DNA of 64,000 nt. Origin: Bacillota bacterium (GTDB lineage Bacteria; Bacillota; Desulfotomaculia; Desulfotomaculales; VENG01). The position numbers were made by a program, and so were the translations under genes. Location of the stretch: NCBI GenBank assembly GCA_009711705.1, contig VENG01000005.1, positions 124,001-188,000 of the forward strand, read 5' to 3'. This document shows positions 49,803 through 58,963 of the stretch, piece by piece. The notes beneath the pieces were generated by a model, which was not told where the DNA came from, searched no databases, and saw only the letters and a program-made list of their open reading frames with translations. Each line of letters starts with the position of its first letter. The stretch's first letter is position 1.

Positions 49803-50684
49803 CTACGGGTTAACTTTCAAATCACGGACAGGGTTAACCAGCTTTTCAAAACCGTCAATAACACATTCAACCACGTCCCCGTCCTTGATCACCGCTGCGC
49901 CCGGAGTGCCGGTGGAAATAATATCCCCTGGCAACATAGTCATCACTTTAGAGTGAAAAGAAACCAAAAAGTGCGGTGGGAAAGTCATATTGGAGACCGT
50001 ATTCTCCCGGTGGACCAGGCCATTTAAAACGGTGGCTACTTTCAGCTCCAGAATATCTTCCACCTCGTCGGGAGTAACCAGAACAGGGCCATAGCTGAAG
50101 AAAGTATCAAAACTTTTGGAACGGGTAAGATACCTGGGGTTTTTTTGCAAGATATCTTCAGCCGTCATATCAATTACGGTGGTGTAGCCGGCTATGTAGT
50201 CCGTTACATTTTCTTCTTCTACATCTTTACACCTTTTTCCTATAATAACAGCTAACTCTCCTTCCGCTGTTGTCCTCTGAGACTGAAGCGGAATTTCTAT
50301 GGTATCGTCGGGCCCAATGATACTAGTGTCGGGCTTCATGAAACTGGCCGGCTCGGTGTTGGGCGCCTTTGCCGACAGGTCAGCGGCATGTTCCACATAA
50401 TTTAAGCCGATACCCCAAATTTTCCGCGGGTACCTGTACAAAGGTGCGAAACGGGCCTGTTCTTTAGGGATAACACCTTCATTCATGGAGGATAGCATTT
50501 CCTTACCCTGCTTATTATACCAACTCTTTAATGCTTCTAACTTCCCTAAATTAATTAATTCAAAAAGGCCGGTGGGAAAATCCTGTTTTAAATCCTCGTT
50601 TACTGCTTGTAAGGGGTATAACTTTTCTGCCATCAAAATAGATACTTGCTCAATGCCGTTGACATTAATGGTTGCCAAACGCAT
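49803..50684 (-). CDS. Fumarylacetoacetate hydrolase-family protein
   Basis: A 293-aa protein with the FAH fold: 'IWGIGLNYVEHAADL', 'PASFMKPDTSIIGPDDTIEIP', the metal-ligand block 'TTAEGELAVIIGKRC', 'RSKSFDTFFSYGPVLVTPDE' and 'MLPGDIISTGTPGA'. Family members hydrolyse, hydrate or decarboxylate beta-diketo or oxo acids using Mg2+. ATG at 50684 follows GGGGAGGAG. The gene order with nitroreductase suggests catabolism of an aromatic or xenobiotic compound, but evidence is thin. Confidence 0.9.
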   Translation of the reverse strand: MRLATINVNGIEQVSILMAEKLYPLQAVNEDLKQDFPTGLFELINLGKLEALKSWYNKQGKEMLSSMNEGVIPKEQARFAPLYRYPRKIWGIGLNYVEHAADLSAKAPNTEPASFMKPDTSIIGPDDTIEIPLQSQRTTAEGELAVIIGKRCKDVEEENVTDYIAGYTTVIDMTAEDILQKNPRYLTRSKSFDTFFSYGPVLVTPDEVEDILELKVATVLNGLVHRENTVSNMTFPPHFLVSFHSKVMTMLPGDIISTGTPGAAVIKDGDVVECVIDGFEKLVNPVRDLKVNP

Positions 50685-50816
50685 ATATATCTCCTCCCCG
50701 TATAAGGATCTCATCTAAATATAGGACACAAGATTATCATTGTCAAAAATTTTCTTCTAAAAAAATCCAACATAATAAAAATACTGGCGAGCAGAATACA
50801 AAAGAGGTGATAAAAA

Positions 50817-51062
50817 TTGAAAGAAGATCAAAAAAACAAAGACAAGACATTCGGAGTTATGGGTGATTATATGACAGCGGGAGTAGATTATTTGGACGGC
50901 AGCGCGAAGCATTTTAATGAAACCAGATCTCCACAAGTTATACCGGCGCGGGATAACCCCCCGGCACCGTGGGACGACCAGGAAGAACAAGGTATGAGTT
51001 TAGGTGAGATGCTTAAGGAACAATTGGGAGACATGGGAGAAGAAAAGGGAGATAAAAAGTAA
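50817..51062 (+). CDS. Hypothetical small polar protein, 81 aa
   Basis: A hydrophilic, probably disordered protein ('DKTFGVMGDYMTAGVDYLDGSAKHF', core 'DYMTAGVDYL'; C-terminus 'EEKGDKK'). TTG at 50817 has AGAGGTGAT five bases upstream. I do not recognise a family. It is monocistronic and its stop lies directly before a hairpin repeat. Confidence 0.6.
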   Translation: MKEDQKNKDKTFGVMGDYMTAGVDYLDGSAKHFNETRSPQVIPARDNPPAPWDDQEEQGMSLGEMLKEQLGDMGEEKGDKK

Positions 51063-51092
51063 GTGAACTCGTTCAGCTAAAGCTGAACATCG
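51063..51092. repeat. TTCAGCTAAAGCTGAA hairpin repeat, copy 2
   Basis: TGAACTCGTTCAGCTAAAGC then TGAACATCGGG, one base after the stop codon of the 81-aa protein. It is nearly identical to 52098-52127. Confidence 0.8.
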
Positions 51093-51104
51093 GGTCTTAA
51101 GAGG

Positions 51105-51225
51105 AAAGGGGACACACCTCCTGCGGAGGAATGTCCCCAACTGGTGGGATTCAACCCCACCTGAAGAAAAAAAGTGCAAACTCCCACTTATAGAAGTGGG
51201 AGTCTTAGAAATCAGATCAAGGAAA
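51105..51225. other. Cluster of three hairpins, possible IS200/IS605-type end
   Basis: GGGGACA/TGTCCCC (51108-51138), GGTGGG/CCCACC (51143-51161) and ACTCCCACTT/AAGTGGGAGT (51180-51203), the last followed by CTTAGAA. A related hairpin with TCTTAGAA is at 52413-52442. The third hairpin resembles the right end of IS200/IS605 elements, but no tnpA or tnpB is readable. Confidence 0.35.
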
Positions 51226-51235
51226 GCGCGAATGG

Positions 51236-51268
51236 CAAGGTATACAATCCTAAAGTGTAAGAAAATCT
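51236..51268. repeat. GGCAAGGTATAC..TCCTAAAGT repeat, copy 1
   Basis: ATGGCAAGGTATAC then TCCTAAAGTGTAAGAAAA. It recurs at 58964-58997 (GGCAAGGTATACTTTCC). Both copies lie directly before a terminator hairpin. Confidence 0.65.
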
Positions 51269-51295
51269 CAAAGGCCCTGCTGCTGCAGGGCCTTT
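51269..51295. terminator. Terminator hairpin between convergent genes
   Basis: AAAGGCCCTGC and GCAGGGCCTTT with a TGCT loop, an 11-bp stem with T/A-rich flanks, between the 81-aa gene and the minus-strand 64-aa gene. Confidence 0.7.
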
Positions 51296-51318
51296 GACAC
51301 GGTGTTAAAAAATTAGTC

Positions 51319-51513
51319 CTAATGGGCATCACGAAGACGGGCCTGACACGCCTCCAGCTCTTCAGCAGTATTACATACGTAAATAGTTTCTGAAGCGTCT
51401 GCGGCCACGTGTTTTTCCGGGTGCTTGTTTTTTACCGACGTCAGAGCATCATCTAGGCTGTTGGCATTGATTTCATCACACTGGTCTACAGGCCCCTTTA
51501 CAGAATAGAGCAA
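51319..51513 (-). CDS. Hypothetical protein, 64 aa
   Basis: A small soluble alpha/beta protein ('LLYSVKGPVDQCDEINANSL', 'AEELEACQARLRDAH'). The start is TTG at 51513, eight bases after GGAGGT; the in-frame TTG at 51519 is too close. The family is not recognised. It is isolated, with a good ribosome site and terminator. Confidence 0.6.
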   Translation of the reverse strand: MLYSVKGPVDQCDEINANSLDDALTSVKNKHPEKHVAADASETIYVCNTAEELEACQARLRDAH

Positions 51514-51603
51514 ATGCAATCACCTCCGCATATTAGCTTTTCCAAGCCTGCCTGTTTAATTCCGGCCAAAACAAGATTTTGAAACCATTTTCCGGGACAA
51601 AGG

Positions 51604-52008
51604 GAGAAATACCATGTGGATGGATTTCGTTTTGACGTCACCCACAGCTTTTTCTTGAACCATAAACTTTTGCATCGCTTAGCTCATGAAATCAAAGATT
51701 TAGGAACTACCTTCTATTTCAGCAAAGACAGTTACGCTGCCCACACCAAATAACGTTATTAATTATTGTTGAGAGCCACGATGAAAACTGTGTACAGAGA
51801 CCCCGGGATCAAAGCCAGGAAGGAAGCAAATAATAGCAACAGGCAAGGAGATGAAATGCTGGTCATGCTTAACTTCGAAGATCATGATGTGTCTTTAGAT
51901 GTAGGTTTCGGTGAGGGACGTTGGATTAAGCTGGCCGACATAGATAACGTTAACGACCTATCTGCGGGGAACCAGGAAGACCTGCCGATTTGGACAGTAT
52001 TACAGTAA
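51604..52008 (+). pseudogene. Remnant of a GH13 trehalohydrolase/amylase gene
   Basis: Two fragments in one strand. 51604-51753 (no start codon) reads 'EKYHVDGFRFDVTHSFFLNH' then 'LLHRLAHEIKDLGTTFYF', matching the catalytic 'YHVDGFRFDATH' region of malto-oligosyltrehalose trehalohydrolases. 51766-52008 reads 'LVMLNFEDHDVSLDV..GRW', the C-terminal beta domain of the same enzymes. The catalytic Glu block, the whole first half and the middle are deleted. Confidence 0.7.
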
Positions 52009-52480
52009 AAAATAGAACGCAGCAAGATTTTGTGCTGCCACCTTACAGTGGCTTCATTTACAAGTACGAACCAAAACCAGCGGTCATTCCCCATTAAAGT
52101 GAACTCGTCCAGCTAAAGCTGAACATGGGACTTCAGAAGGAAAAGGCAAACACATTAGACAGGATTACAGGATTCGTAGGATAAGGGATTAATAGATAGC
52201 GTTTAAAATTGGTTATAAGGTTAAGCTTAAAAGAGTTAACTAAGAGTTAATGTGAATTATTAAAAATATAACAAAACCGCCAAGACAAATTAATGCTAAT
52301 AAATATTGTATGCAAAGAAATAATGAAGGGAAACAAGCAAAGCTAAAAATCCTGTTGATCCTGTCTAAGAAAATACCCCAAAGAAATACCCCAAAATGTT
52401 TATAAAAAAAGAAAATCCCACTGTCGATGTGGGAATCTTAGAATCAAGTAATTCTCATTACTTAAAACAGAATTGAAGTC
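52009..52480. repeat. Repeat mosaic: hairpin repeat copy 3 and GGATTACAGGATT block
   Basis: 52098-52127 is the third TTCAGCTAAAGCTGAA hairpin. 52139-52195 (AAAAGGCAAACAC.TAGA.AGGATTACAGGATTCG family) matches 37240-37298 in the same orientation. 52340-52402 is an inverted match to 36855-36912, including the ATACCCCAAAG blocks. A last hairpin (AATCCCAC/GTGGGA, about 52413) precedes the chemoreceptor gene. No gene is seen. Confidence 0.75.
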
Positions 52481-53605
52481 TTACTTCACGCCAAAAACGC
52501 TAATGGTATGTCTAATTTTCTCGGAAAGAACAGGTAATTCCTGGACTACTGCCGTTGTCTCCTCAGTGGAAGCTGCTGCTTCTTCACTAACTGCAGCTAT
52601 AGCTTGTGCACCCTCAACCAAGTTCTCACTTGTAACCACCTGATTACGGGCAGAATCGGTTACATCCCTGATGGTAACCACAGTTTCAGCAACCTGTTCC
52701 TGAATTGCTTTGAAGGAATCACCGGCTTCGCCAGTGGTTTCAATGCCGCTTTGGACAACCTCAACAGCATCGTTAATTCCATCCTGTATATTATTAATTA
52801 AAAGGCTTATTTCCTTAGTGGCATTGCTGGATCTTTCCGCCAACCCTCGCACTTCTTCAGCCACTACCGCAAAGCCCCGCCCGTATTCTCCTGCCCGGGC
52901 CGCCTCAATGGCTGCATTTAAGGCCAAAAGATTAGTTTGCGCAGCAATATCCTCAATTACAAGTATTATTTGCCCGATTTCGTTTGATTTATCACCTAAT
53001 TCATTGATCCTTTGGTGAATTACATTCATTCCTTCGACAACTTTTTCCAGTATTTCTCCACCTAATTGTGCCGCCTGTTCAGTATTGGCAGCTACTTCCG
53101 CGGCATCTTCGGCCTCTTTGGCTGCATGCCTGGCAGCTGTTGCAAATTCTTCCACCGAGCTTAACAATTTCTGAATCTGGTTAGCCTGTTCCTGGGCACC
53201 TTCGCTAATTTTCTCGGTACCGGCTAAGATGGTATCACCCGAACGATCCAGAATTTCAATATTATCTCTGGAACGGGTGAAATAAGCCAGCATACCTTTA
53301 CATATTCTTTCTAAATTCAGCCCCAGTTTATTAAATTCACCCGTAGTCTTAAAATCCTTGGATGATAATGTTAAATCACCGGCTACAATTTTATCAGAAT
53401 AATTAATAAGACCTTGAATGGACCTGGATAAGAAACCCAATGCAAAATAAGATAACAAAGTGGCCACCAAAAGACCAATTGCAGCTCCTGCCATCATAGG
53501 GTATATCAATTCTCCAATCAGATAATAGGCCAGCAGCAAGCCCAGCCCGGTAGCCAGACCAGCCCCAATTCCCAGAGCGGTTAACCTTATTTTCAATGAA
53601 ATCAT
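52481..53605 (-). CDS. Methyl-accepting chemotaxis protein 1
   Basis: A 374-aa chemoreceptor with an N-terminal membrane hairpin (residues 8-60, with almost no periplasmic loop), a HAMP-like segment and a long MCP signalling domain. The tip is '[34 protein letters not shown]', seen as '[11 protein letters not shown]' and 'VVAEEVRGLAERS'. With no external sensor domain it may sense membrane or cytoplasmic signals. ATG at 53605 follows AGGGGG at seven bases. The gene is 11 bases after its paralogue. Confidence 0.92.
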   Translation of the reverse strand: MISLKIRLTALGIGAGLATGLGLLLAYYLIGELIYPMMAGAAIGLLVATLLSYFALGFLSRSIQGLINYSDKIVAGDLTLSSKDFKTTGEFNKLGLNLERICKGMLAYFTRSRDNIEILDRSGDTILAGTEKISEGAQEQANQIQKLLSSVEEFATAARHAAKEAEDAAEVAANTEQAAQLGGEILEKVVEGMNVIHQRINELGDKSNEIGQIILVIEDIAAQTNLLALNAAIEAARAGEYGRGFAVVAEEVRGLAERSSNATKEISLLINNIQDGINDAVEVVQSGIETTGEAGDSFKAIQEQVAETVVTIRDVTDSARNQVVTSENLVEGAQAIAAVSEEAAASTEETTAVVQELPVLSEKIRHTISVFGVK

Positions 53606-53616
53606 TCTGTTACCCC

Positions 53617-54786
53617 CTAATTTGCGCCTGATTGAAACGACTTTTTAACCAATTCGGCATCGTTTTTTAACTTATCGGCAATAGCTGCCAGTTCCTGTGA
53701 AGAACTTGCGCTCTCCTCTGTACTTGCCACAGCCTCCTGGGTAACAGCAGCAATGGACTCTGCAATTTGCACTTTTTCTTTGCTGGATTCCACCTCTTGC
53801 CTGAATTTTTCCGAGTTCCTACCCATTACATCAAGGGTCTCTTGAATTAAATCGATGATTACTTTAAATTGGTCTCCAGCTTCATCCTTGAACGAGATTC
53901 CCTGTTCAACAGCCTTTTGTGCAGCTGAAATACCTTCTTCAATTACAGATAACAGCTCAGCAATTCTTTTAGTATCATTACCCGCTGTTTCTGCCAGTGC
54001 TTCTACTTCATTAGCAACAACTGCAAATCCCTTTCCGTGCTCTCCTGCCCTTGCCGCCTCAATATCGGCATTTAGAGCTAAAAGCTTTGTCTGGCCTGCA
54101 ATGCCATCAATTACTTCTACAAATTGTTTAATTTTTAGGGAAAGTTGCTTTAACTCATTAATTTTTTGTTCGATTGCTTCCATATCACCGGCTACTTTTT
54201 CAATAACATCCGCACCAAGAGAAGCATTATCCATAGAGCTACGGGCCAACTTAGCTGAGCTTTCCGCTTTTTCAGCAGAATTATTGGCCCCGGCAGCTAA
54301 CTCTTCCAGTGATTCAAGTGCATTTTGAACTTGTTGTGCTTGATCCTGGCTGCCTGAACTAATTTGATCGGTATTGCTGGAAATACTTTGAGACACATCT
54401 GCTATCTGCTGGGCATTTTTTTGCAAACCCATCACATATTTTTCAACACCTTTATTCATTTTCATAACGTTGCCAAACAGCTTTATTAAATCCTTTTCTT
54501 TTCGCTTGTAATCAAATTGGTAATCGAATTCTCCCGCTGCCATTCCTACCGACCACTCCAGAAACTGAGCCAAAACCTTTTCAAAAGAAGAACTAAAAGA
54601 ATATACCAGTGCCGCCATAATTAAAATTCCTACAGCCATACCAATGAATAGACCGGTTAAAGATTGACTGGTCGTATACCCGGCAAAGGATAAAACAATC
54701 ATAAAAAGTCCTGTCCCGAATATTAATGCAGTAAATTTTGCCCTTAGAGTCAGTATGTACCCCTCCCTTTTAAGTTGATTTATCAT
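53617..54786 (-). CDS. Methyl-accepting chemotaxis protein 2
   Basis: A protein of up to 389 aa with the same plan: a membrane hairpin (about residues 20-65), then the MCP domain with tip '[20 protein letters not shown]' and '[11 protein letters not shown]'. The paralogue's tip is more canonical ('[11 protein letters not shown]' against '[11 protein letters not shown]'). The start is unclear: the ATG at 54786 has no ribosome site, while GGGAGGGG lies six bases before an in-frame CTG (54753) that matches the paralogue's N-terminus. A non-AUG start is possible. Confidence 0.88.
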   Translation of the reverse strand: MINQLKREGYILTLRAKFTALIFGTGLFMIVLSFAGYTTSQSLTGLFIGMAVGILIMAALVYSFSSSFEKVLAQFLEWSVGMAAGEFDYQFDYKRKEKDLIKLFGNVMKMNKGVEKYVMGLQKNAQQIADVSQSISSNTDQISSGSQDQAQQVQNALESLEELAAGANNSAEKAESSAKLARSSMDNASLGADVIEKVAGDMEAIEQKINELKQLSLKIKQFVEVIDGIAGQTKLLALNADIEAARAGEHGKGFAVVANEVEALAETAGNDTKRIAELLSVIEEGISAAQKAVEQGISFKDEAGDQFKVIIDLIQETLDVMGRNSEKFRQEVESSKEKVQIAESIAAVTQEAVASTEESASSSQELAAIADKLKNDAELVKKSFQSGAN

Positions 54787-54880
54787 GCAACGCTACTAAA
54801 AGTATTTACTGTAAATATTCTGCAAAATTACTCCATATTCCTCCAGGTTTGCAGTTAAAAAGTGGTTAACTGTCATAATT

Positions 54881-55816
54881 TTAACTAATTAAAATATCAA
54901 CCATGGATCGAATGTGACGGTTATCTGTGCCACAACACCCGCCAAGAATCTTGAGGCCGAATCTATGGTATAGGCGAGCCATTAATTGGGCTGTAACTGA
55001 AGGCTCTTCTGTATGAAGTTCCGCACTGCCATCCAGTTCTTCGGGGCTTTTGGAGGATGTGTTAGCCTGAAGCCCTAGAACCCTTTTCCTAACAAAGGAA
55101 GAGGAATTAATTTCACTGGTTATAGCACTTTCGAAAATAGTAGGATGAACGCAATTAATCATATAACCAAGCGGATTAGGGGAAACTTCGGAGTCGATTA
55201 GAGCTATTGCTTCCTTAAGAGCTGTTCCGTCTAATAAAGTTCCCTCCGGCCGGACTACAAAACTTAAAATATAAGGAGTGTCGCAAGTTGACATTGCTTT
55301 AGCCATTCCCAGTGCTTCGGACACCGCTGGAAGAGTATAACCAATAAGGAAATCAACACCTGCCCTGGTTAACTCCTCAACCTGGGAAAGGTGGAATGAC
55401 AGAGCCTCATCCCCCGGTAAGGCTTCTTTAGGCTTGTACGAATCACCCTTGCTTGCCATCGACCCGCCGACAAATACTTTATTAGAATACTCTCCGTAAG
55501 TCTGGCGAAGGGCATCCATAAATTGAAAACAGTCCCTGTTAACATTTTTTGCAGCAAAACCGGATTTTTTTATTCGTTCCGGGTTAGCTCGCGCTGTGGG
55601 CGTGGCCAGAAACATAGGCAAGTTGTAATCTCTGCCGATATCGGCATATTGCTTAAATATTTTTGTCAGCACAGCCTGTCCTTCACTGTCGTATATTAAC
55701 CCTGCACCGTGGATATAGGGGTTTAATTTAATATTAAATTCCCTGTGAATTCTTTCATCAGTGCCACCTTCGGTGATAATAAAAGGGCTTTTTTGCAAAG
55801 TTGTTTTAAAATCCAT
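54881..55816 (-). CDS. Homocysteine S-methyltransferase-family protein
   Basis: A 311-aa TIM-barrel protein. The zinc ligands are the Cys in 'GYMINCVHPTIF' and the paired Cys in 'ILGGCCGTDNRHI', as in MmuM/BHMT enzymes; 'LPMFLATPTARANP' is the region after the substrate loop. The N-terminal Glu-Gly-Gly ('ITEGGTDERI') replaces the usual 'DGAMGTEL', so the substrate may differ from S-methylmethionine. ATG at 55816 follows AGGAGG at ten bases. No SAM riboswitch is seen upstream. Confidence 0.87.
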   Translation of the reverse strand: MDFKTTLQKSPFIITEGGTDERIHREFNIKLNPYIHGAGLIYDSEGQAVLTKIFKQYADIGRDYNLPMFLATPTARANPERIKKSGFAAKNVNRDCFQFMDALRQTYGEYSNKVFVGGSMASKGDSYKPKEALPGDEALSFHLSQVEELTRAGVDFLIGYTLPAVSEALGMAKAMSTCDTPYILSFVVRPEGTLLDGTALKEAIALIDSEVSPNPLGYMINCVHPTIFESAITSEINSSSFVRKRVLGLQANTSSKSPEELDGSAELHTEEPSVTAQLMARLYHRFGLKILGGCCGTDNRHIRSMVDILIS

Positions 55817-55856
55817 GTAATTATTTCCTCCTTACGCTTTGTTGTATGAAAATAAT

Positions 55857-55877
55857 TAAGCCGGCGCCGCCGGCTTA
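55857..55877 (-). terminator. Terminator of the 57-aa gene
   Basis: TAAGCCGGC and GCCGGCTTA around a 3-base loop, followed on the minus strand by ATTATTTTC. Confidence 0.7.
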
Positions 55878-55886
55878 GTACTCTCC

Positions 55887-56060
55887 TCACCTAAATTTGC
55901 CCAACAACCGCCTATGCAAGTTCTGCTTCCCGCTGAGCTGCCTTTTTAAGCGTTGCGTTTCTCTAAGGTCAACTACTTGTGCTATTTGCCGTTTAATACG
56001 GTTAATTTCCTCTTCTATGCGAGCAACAGCTTCCTGGCGTTGGTGTTCCGATATGGTCAT
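55887..56060 (-). CDS. 57-aa basic coiled-coil protein
   Basis: A short gene: 57 residues starting MTISEHQRQEAVARIEEEIN and ending in a basic tail (HRRLLGKFR). It is almost entirely helical with heptad-like spacing. ATG at 56060 has AGAGGTG eight bases upstream and a terminator follows the stop by ten bases, so it is a complete small transcription unit. I do not recognise it. Confidence 0.62.
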   Translation of the reverse strand: MTISEHQRQEAVARIEEEINRIKRQIAQVVDLRETQRLKRQLSGKQNLHRRLLGKFR

Positions 56061-56143
56061 AAAGTGTTCACCTCTTAAAATGAATTCGAGCTACAAAATA
56101 TTTTTTCCTGCCCGGCAGGAACTTACCCTGTACACCAAAAGTA

Positions 56144-56178
56144 AAAGCCCCACTCATTAAATAATAAGTGGGGCTTTT
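56144..56178. terminator. Bidirectional terminator after glnS
   Basis: AAAGCCCCACT and AGTGGGGCTTT around a 12-base loop, with T-runs on both strands, ten bases beyond the glnS stop. Confidence 0.88.
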
Positions 56179-56188
56179 TTTTAACATA

Positions 56189-57874
56189 CTATTTGTTACC
56201 TTGGGCTTTTTGGATCTTAGCCCATGTATCTTTTAGGGAGACAATACGATTAAAGACAAGCTGATCACTGGAATCAAGATCCACACAAAAATAGCCTTGG
56301 CGTAAAAATTGATATCTACTGCCCGGCTTAGCACCTTCCAGATGGGGCTCAACCAGGCAGGAATCTAATGTCTCCAGTGAATTTGTATTAATGTTAGCCT
56401 TAAAATCATGGGCTTCATCTGGATTTTCCTTGGTAAACAAATGATCGTAAATACGCACATCAGCCCTAAGGGCGTGTTCCGCAGAGACCCAGTGCAGTGT
56501 CCCTTTCACCTTGCGCCCCACCGGGGAATCACCACTGCGTGTTTCCGGGTCATAAGTGCAGCGCAGCTCAACTACCTCACCCGTTGACTCATCCTTGACT
56601 ACCTTTTCACACTTGATAATATAGGCATGTTTTAAGCGCACCTCACGGCCGGGCGCTAAACGGAAGAATTTTTTCGGCGGATCTTCAAGAAAATCGTCCT
56701 GTTCAATATATACCACACGGGAAAAGGGCATTTTTCTCGAACCCATTTCCGGGCTTTCAGGGTTATTTTCAGCATCCAGTATTTCCACTTTGTCTTCCGG
56801 GTAATTTTCTATGACCACTTTAAGCGGTCGTAAAACTGCCATCACACGGGGGGCCCGCTTGTTCAAATCCTCCCGCACACAGTGTTCCAGGAAAGCAATG
56901 TTAACCATGCTATTGGCTTTTGCCACCCCGATACGTTCGCAAAAGTCACGGATAGATTCCGGTGTATAACCACGTCTCCGCAGCCCGGATATGGTGGGCA
57001 TGCGCGGGTCATTCCACCCGTCAACATAACCTTCTTCCACCAACTGCCTGAGCTTGCGCTTACTCATGACTGTATGGCTAAGATTGAGCCGGGCAAATTC
57101 AATCTGCTGCGGCGGACCTTCAACATTTACAGAATTGACCAGCCATTCGTACAGCGGGCGATGGTCTTCAAACTCAAGCGTACAAATAGAATGAGTTATC
57201 CCTTCAATGGCATCCGAAAGAGGATGGGCAAAATCATACATGGGATAAATACACCATTTATTACCGGTTCTGTGATGTGTTGACCTCTGAATACGGTAAA
57301 GTACCGGGTCACGCATATTCAAGTTTCCGGATGACATATCGATTTTCGCCCGCAACACCTTGGAGCCGTCTGCAAACTCACCCTGGCGCATCCGCTCAAA
57401 CAAGTCTAGATTTTCTTCCACGGAACGATTACGATAGGGACTCTCTTTTCCCGGTTCGGTTAATGTACCACGGTATTCTTTAACTTTTTCCTGGTTAAGT
57501 TCACAAACATAAGCTTTTCCGGCCTCTATTAATTGAACACCAAACTGGTACAACTGTTCAAAATAATCTGATGCATAATATAAGCGGTCCTCCCAATCAA
57601 AGCCAAGCCACTTAACATCTTCTTTAATTGATTCTATAAATTCCACATCTTCTTTGATGGGATTAGTATCATCAAAACGAAGATTACAAAGACCTTTATA
57701 TTCTTCAGCAATACCGAAGTTTATGTAGATGGATTTGGCGTGACCGATATGGAGGTAGCCGTTGGGCTCGGGTGGAAACCTGGTATGAACCCGGCCACCG
57801 TATTTACCGGTTTCCATGTGTTCGTTAATAATATTCTTAATGAAATTGTTGGATGTAGTTTTTGTCGTGGACAT
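56189..57874 (-). CDS. glnS: Glutaminyl-tRNA synthetase
   Basis: A 561-aa class I synthetase. '[21 protein letters not shown]' holds the HIGH motif, 'LRFDDTNP' the next block, '[22 protein letters not shown]'-like sequence the KMSKS equivalent (here 'VMSKRKL'), and the C-terminal half is the GlnRS anticodon-binding beta-barrels ('[20 protein letters not shown]'). The start ATG at 57874 follows GAGGGAG; the longer frame to 57919 lacks a site. Most Firmicutes make Gln-tRNA through GatCAB, so a bacterial-type GlnRS here points to acquisition, as known for some clostridia. Confidence 0.95.
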   Translation of the reverse strand: MSTTKTTSNNFIKNIINEHMETGKYGGRVHTRFPPEPNGYLHIGHAKSIYINFGIAEEYKGLCNLRFDDTNPIKEDVEFIESIKEDVKWLGFDWEDRLYYASDYFEQLYQFGVQLIEAGKAYVCELNQEKVKEYRGTLTEPGKESPYRNRSVEENLDLFERMRQGEFADGSKVLRAKIDMSSGNLNMRDPVLYRIQRSTHHRTGNKWCIYPMYDFAHPLSDAIEGITHSICTLEFEDHRPLYEWLVNSVNVEGPPQQIEFARLNLSHTVMSKRKLRQLVEEGYVDGWNDPRMPTISGLRRRGYTPESIRDFCERIGVAKANSMVNIAFLEHCVREDLNKRAPRVMAVLRPLKVVIENYPEDKVEILDAENNPESPEMGSRKMPFSRVVYIEQDDFLEDPPKKFFRLAPGREVRLKHAYIIKCEKVVKDESTGEVVELRCTYDPETRSGDSPVGRKVKGTLHWVSAEHALRADVRIYDHLFTKENPDEAHDFKANINTNSLETLDSCLVEPHLEGAKPGSRYQFLRQGYFCVDLDSSDQLVFNRIVSLKDTWAKIQKAQGNK

Positions 57875-58052
57875 ATCTCTGACTCCCTCTTTACTTTTCT
57901 CTGGTGCTGATTTGCTCATATTTCCATATTTTATCCTAAAATCCTTCTTATTATGTTAATTTTAATAAAGAACCTCCCCTCGCGGCAAGGTTTACAAAAC
58001 TAGTGTTCGTGGAATACTGGGACGGAAAGTGCTTTAGTCGAGGTGAAGGTTA

Positions 58053-58877
58053 GTGCATAAAAAATTGAAATATACCTTGATACTTGCTTCTCTGGCTATT
58101 GCCGGCTTGTGGGCAGGCTGGCAACTGGAAGATGAGCAATCAGTGTTGGCGTATAACAAGGACAATTTAATAAGATTTCATGTTATAGCCAATAGTAACA
58201 CGGCAGAAGATCAAGCTCTAAAATACCAGGTCCGGGATGTTATTATAAAAGCCATGTCCGAGAGGTTCGAAAAAGTTAAGAACGTTGACAGGGCCAGAGA
58301 AATAACTAAGGAAAGTTTAGGTGATATAGAAGGTCTGGCCACTGATTATGTTAGGAGTGCAGGCTATAATTATCCCATCAAGGTATCCCTGGGGGATTAT
58401 CCTTTCCCGGCGAAATCTTACAATCTTGGGCGCTCTGAGGGAGAAACTGAGTACCTCACTTTACCGGCGGATACATATGAGGCGGTAAGGGTGGTGATTG
58501 GAGAAGGAAACGGTGCCAACTGGTGGTGCATACTCTTCCCTCCCCTTTGCTTTGTTGATTTTACCAAGTCCGAAGTACCACCGGCAATGACTAAATCTAT
58601 TTCCGCAACTTCTAAGCCCGATGCTAAAAAGATTGATAATCAAAACAGTAGTGACCAGCAATCAGGGCACAAGGACATAATGGAAAGTGATGCAGGTGAT
58701 GACGACACTGTGCAGGCTTTTAAGCTTTCCGGTATCGATGAAATGGATTTTCAGAAGGATTTTGCAGTGGATAAGCAGGTAACGAAATCTGGTGTGGAGC
58801 TCCGGTTTAGATGTGTAGAGGTGTACCAAAATACGGTTACTTGGTTTTCTAAAATGGTAGGTAATGATAAGGCATAA
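58053..58877 (+). CDS. spoIIR: Stage II sporulation protein R
   Basis: A 274-aa secreted signalling protein made in the forespore that triggers SpoIIGA to process pro-sigma-E in the mother cell. An N-terminal signal ('YTLILASLAIAGLWAGW') is followed by the SpoIIR core: 'LIRFHVIANSNTAEDQALKYQVRD' (blocks 'IRFHVIANS' and 'DQALKYQVRD'), 'YPIKVSLGDYPFPAKSY', 'GEGNGANWWCILFPPLCFVD'. An extra polar insert of about 60 residues ('KPDAKKIDNQNSSDQQ') precedes the C-terminus. The GTG start follows GAGGTGAAGG. The terminator downstream is a repeat copy. Confidence 0.93.
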   Translation: MHKKLKYTLILASLAIAGLWAGWQLEDEQSVLAYNKDNLIRFHVIANSNTAEDQALKYQVRDVIIKAMSERFEKVKNVDRAREITKESLGDIEGLATDYVRSAGYNYPIKVSLGDYPFPAKSYNLGRSEGETEYLTLPADTYEAVRVVIGEGNGANWWCILFPPLCFVDFTKSEVPPAMTKSISATSKPDAKKIDNQNSSDQQSGHKDIMESDAGDDDTVQAFKLSGIDEMDFQKDFAVDKQVTKSGVELRFRCVEVYQNTVTWFSKMVGNDKA

Positions 58878-58892
58878 CAGATATAAAGTCAA

Positions 58893-58932
58893 GAAAAGCG
58901 CGCTAAATCAGTTCCCTTAGCGCGCGCTTTTC
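58893..58932 (+). terminator. Terminator of spoIIR, copy of the repeat at 19651
   Basis: GAAAAGCGCGCTAA pairs with TTAGCGCGCGCTTTTC around ATCAGTTCCC. The stem and loop repeat 19651-19676 almost exactly. Confidence 0.85.
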
Positions 58933-58963
58933 AGTACTTTTTTCCTGTGTCCTTGCCATTTAT

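Noticed and set aside
51143..51161. T-arm-like GTGGGATTCAACCCCAC
   Set aside because: No acceptor, D- or anticodon arm can be drawn around it, so it is not a tRNA.
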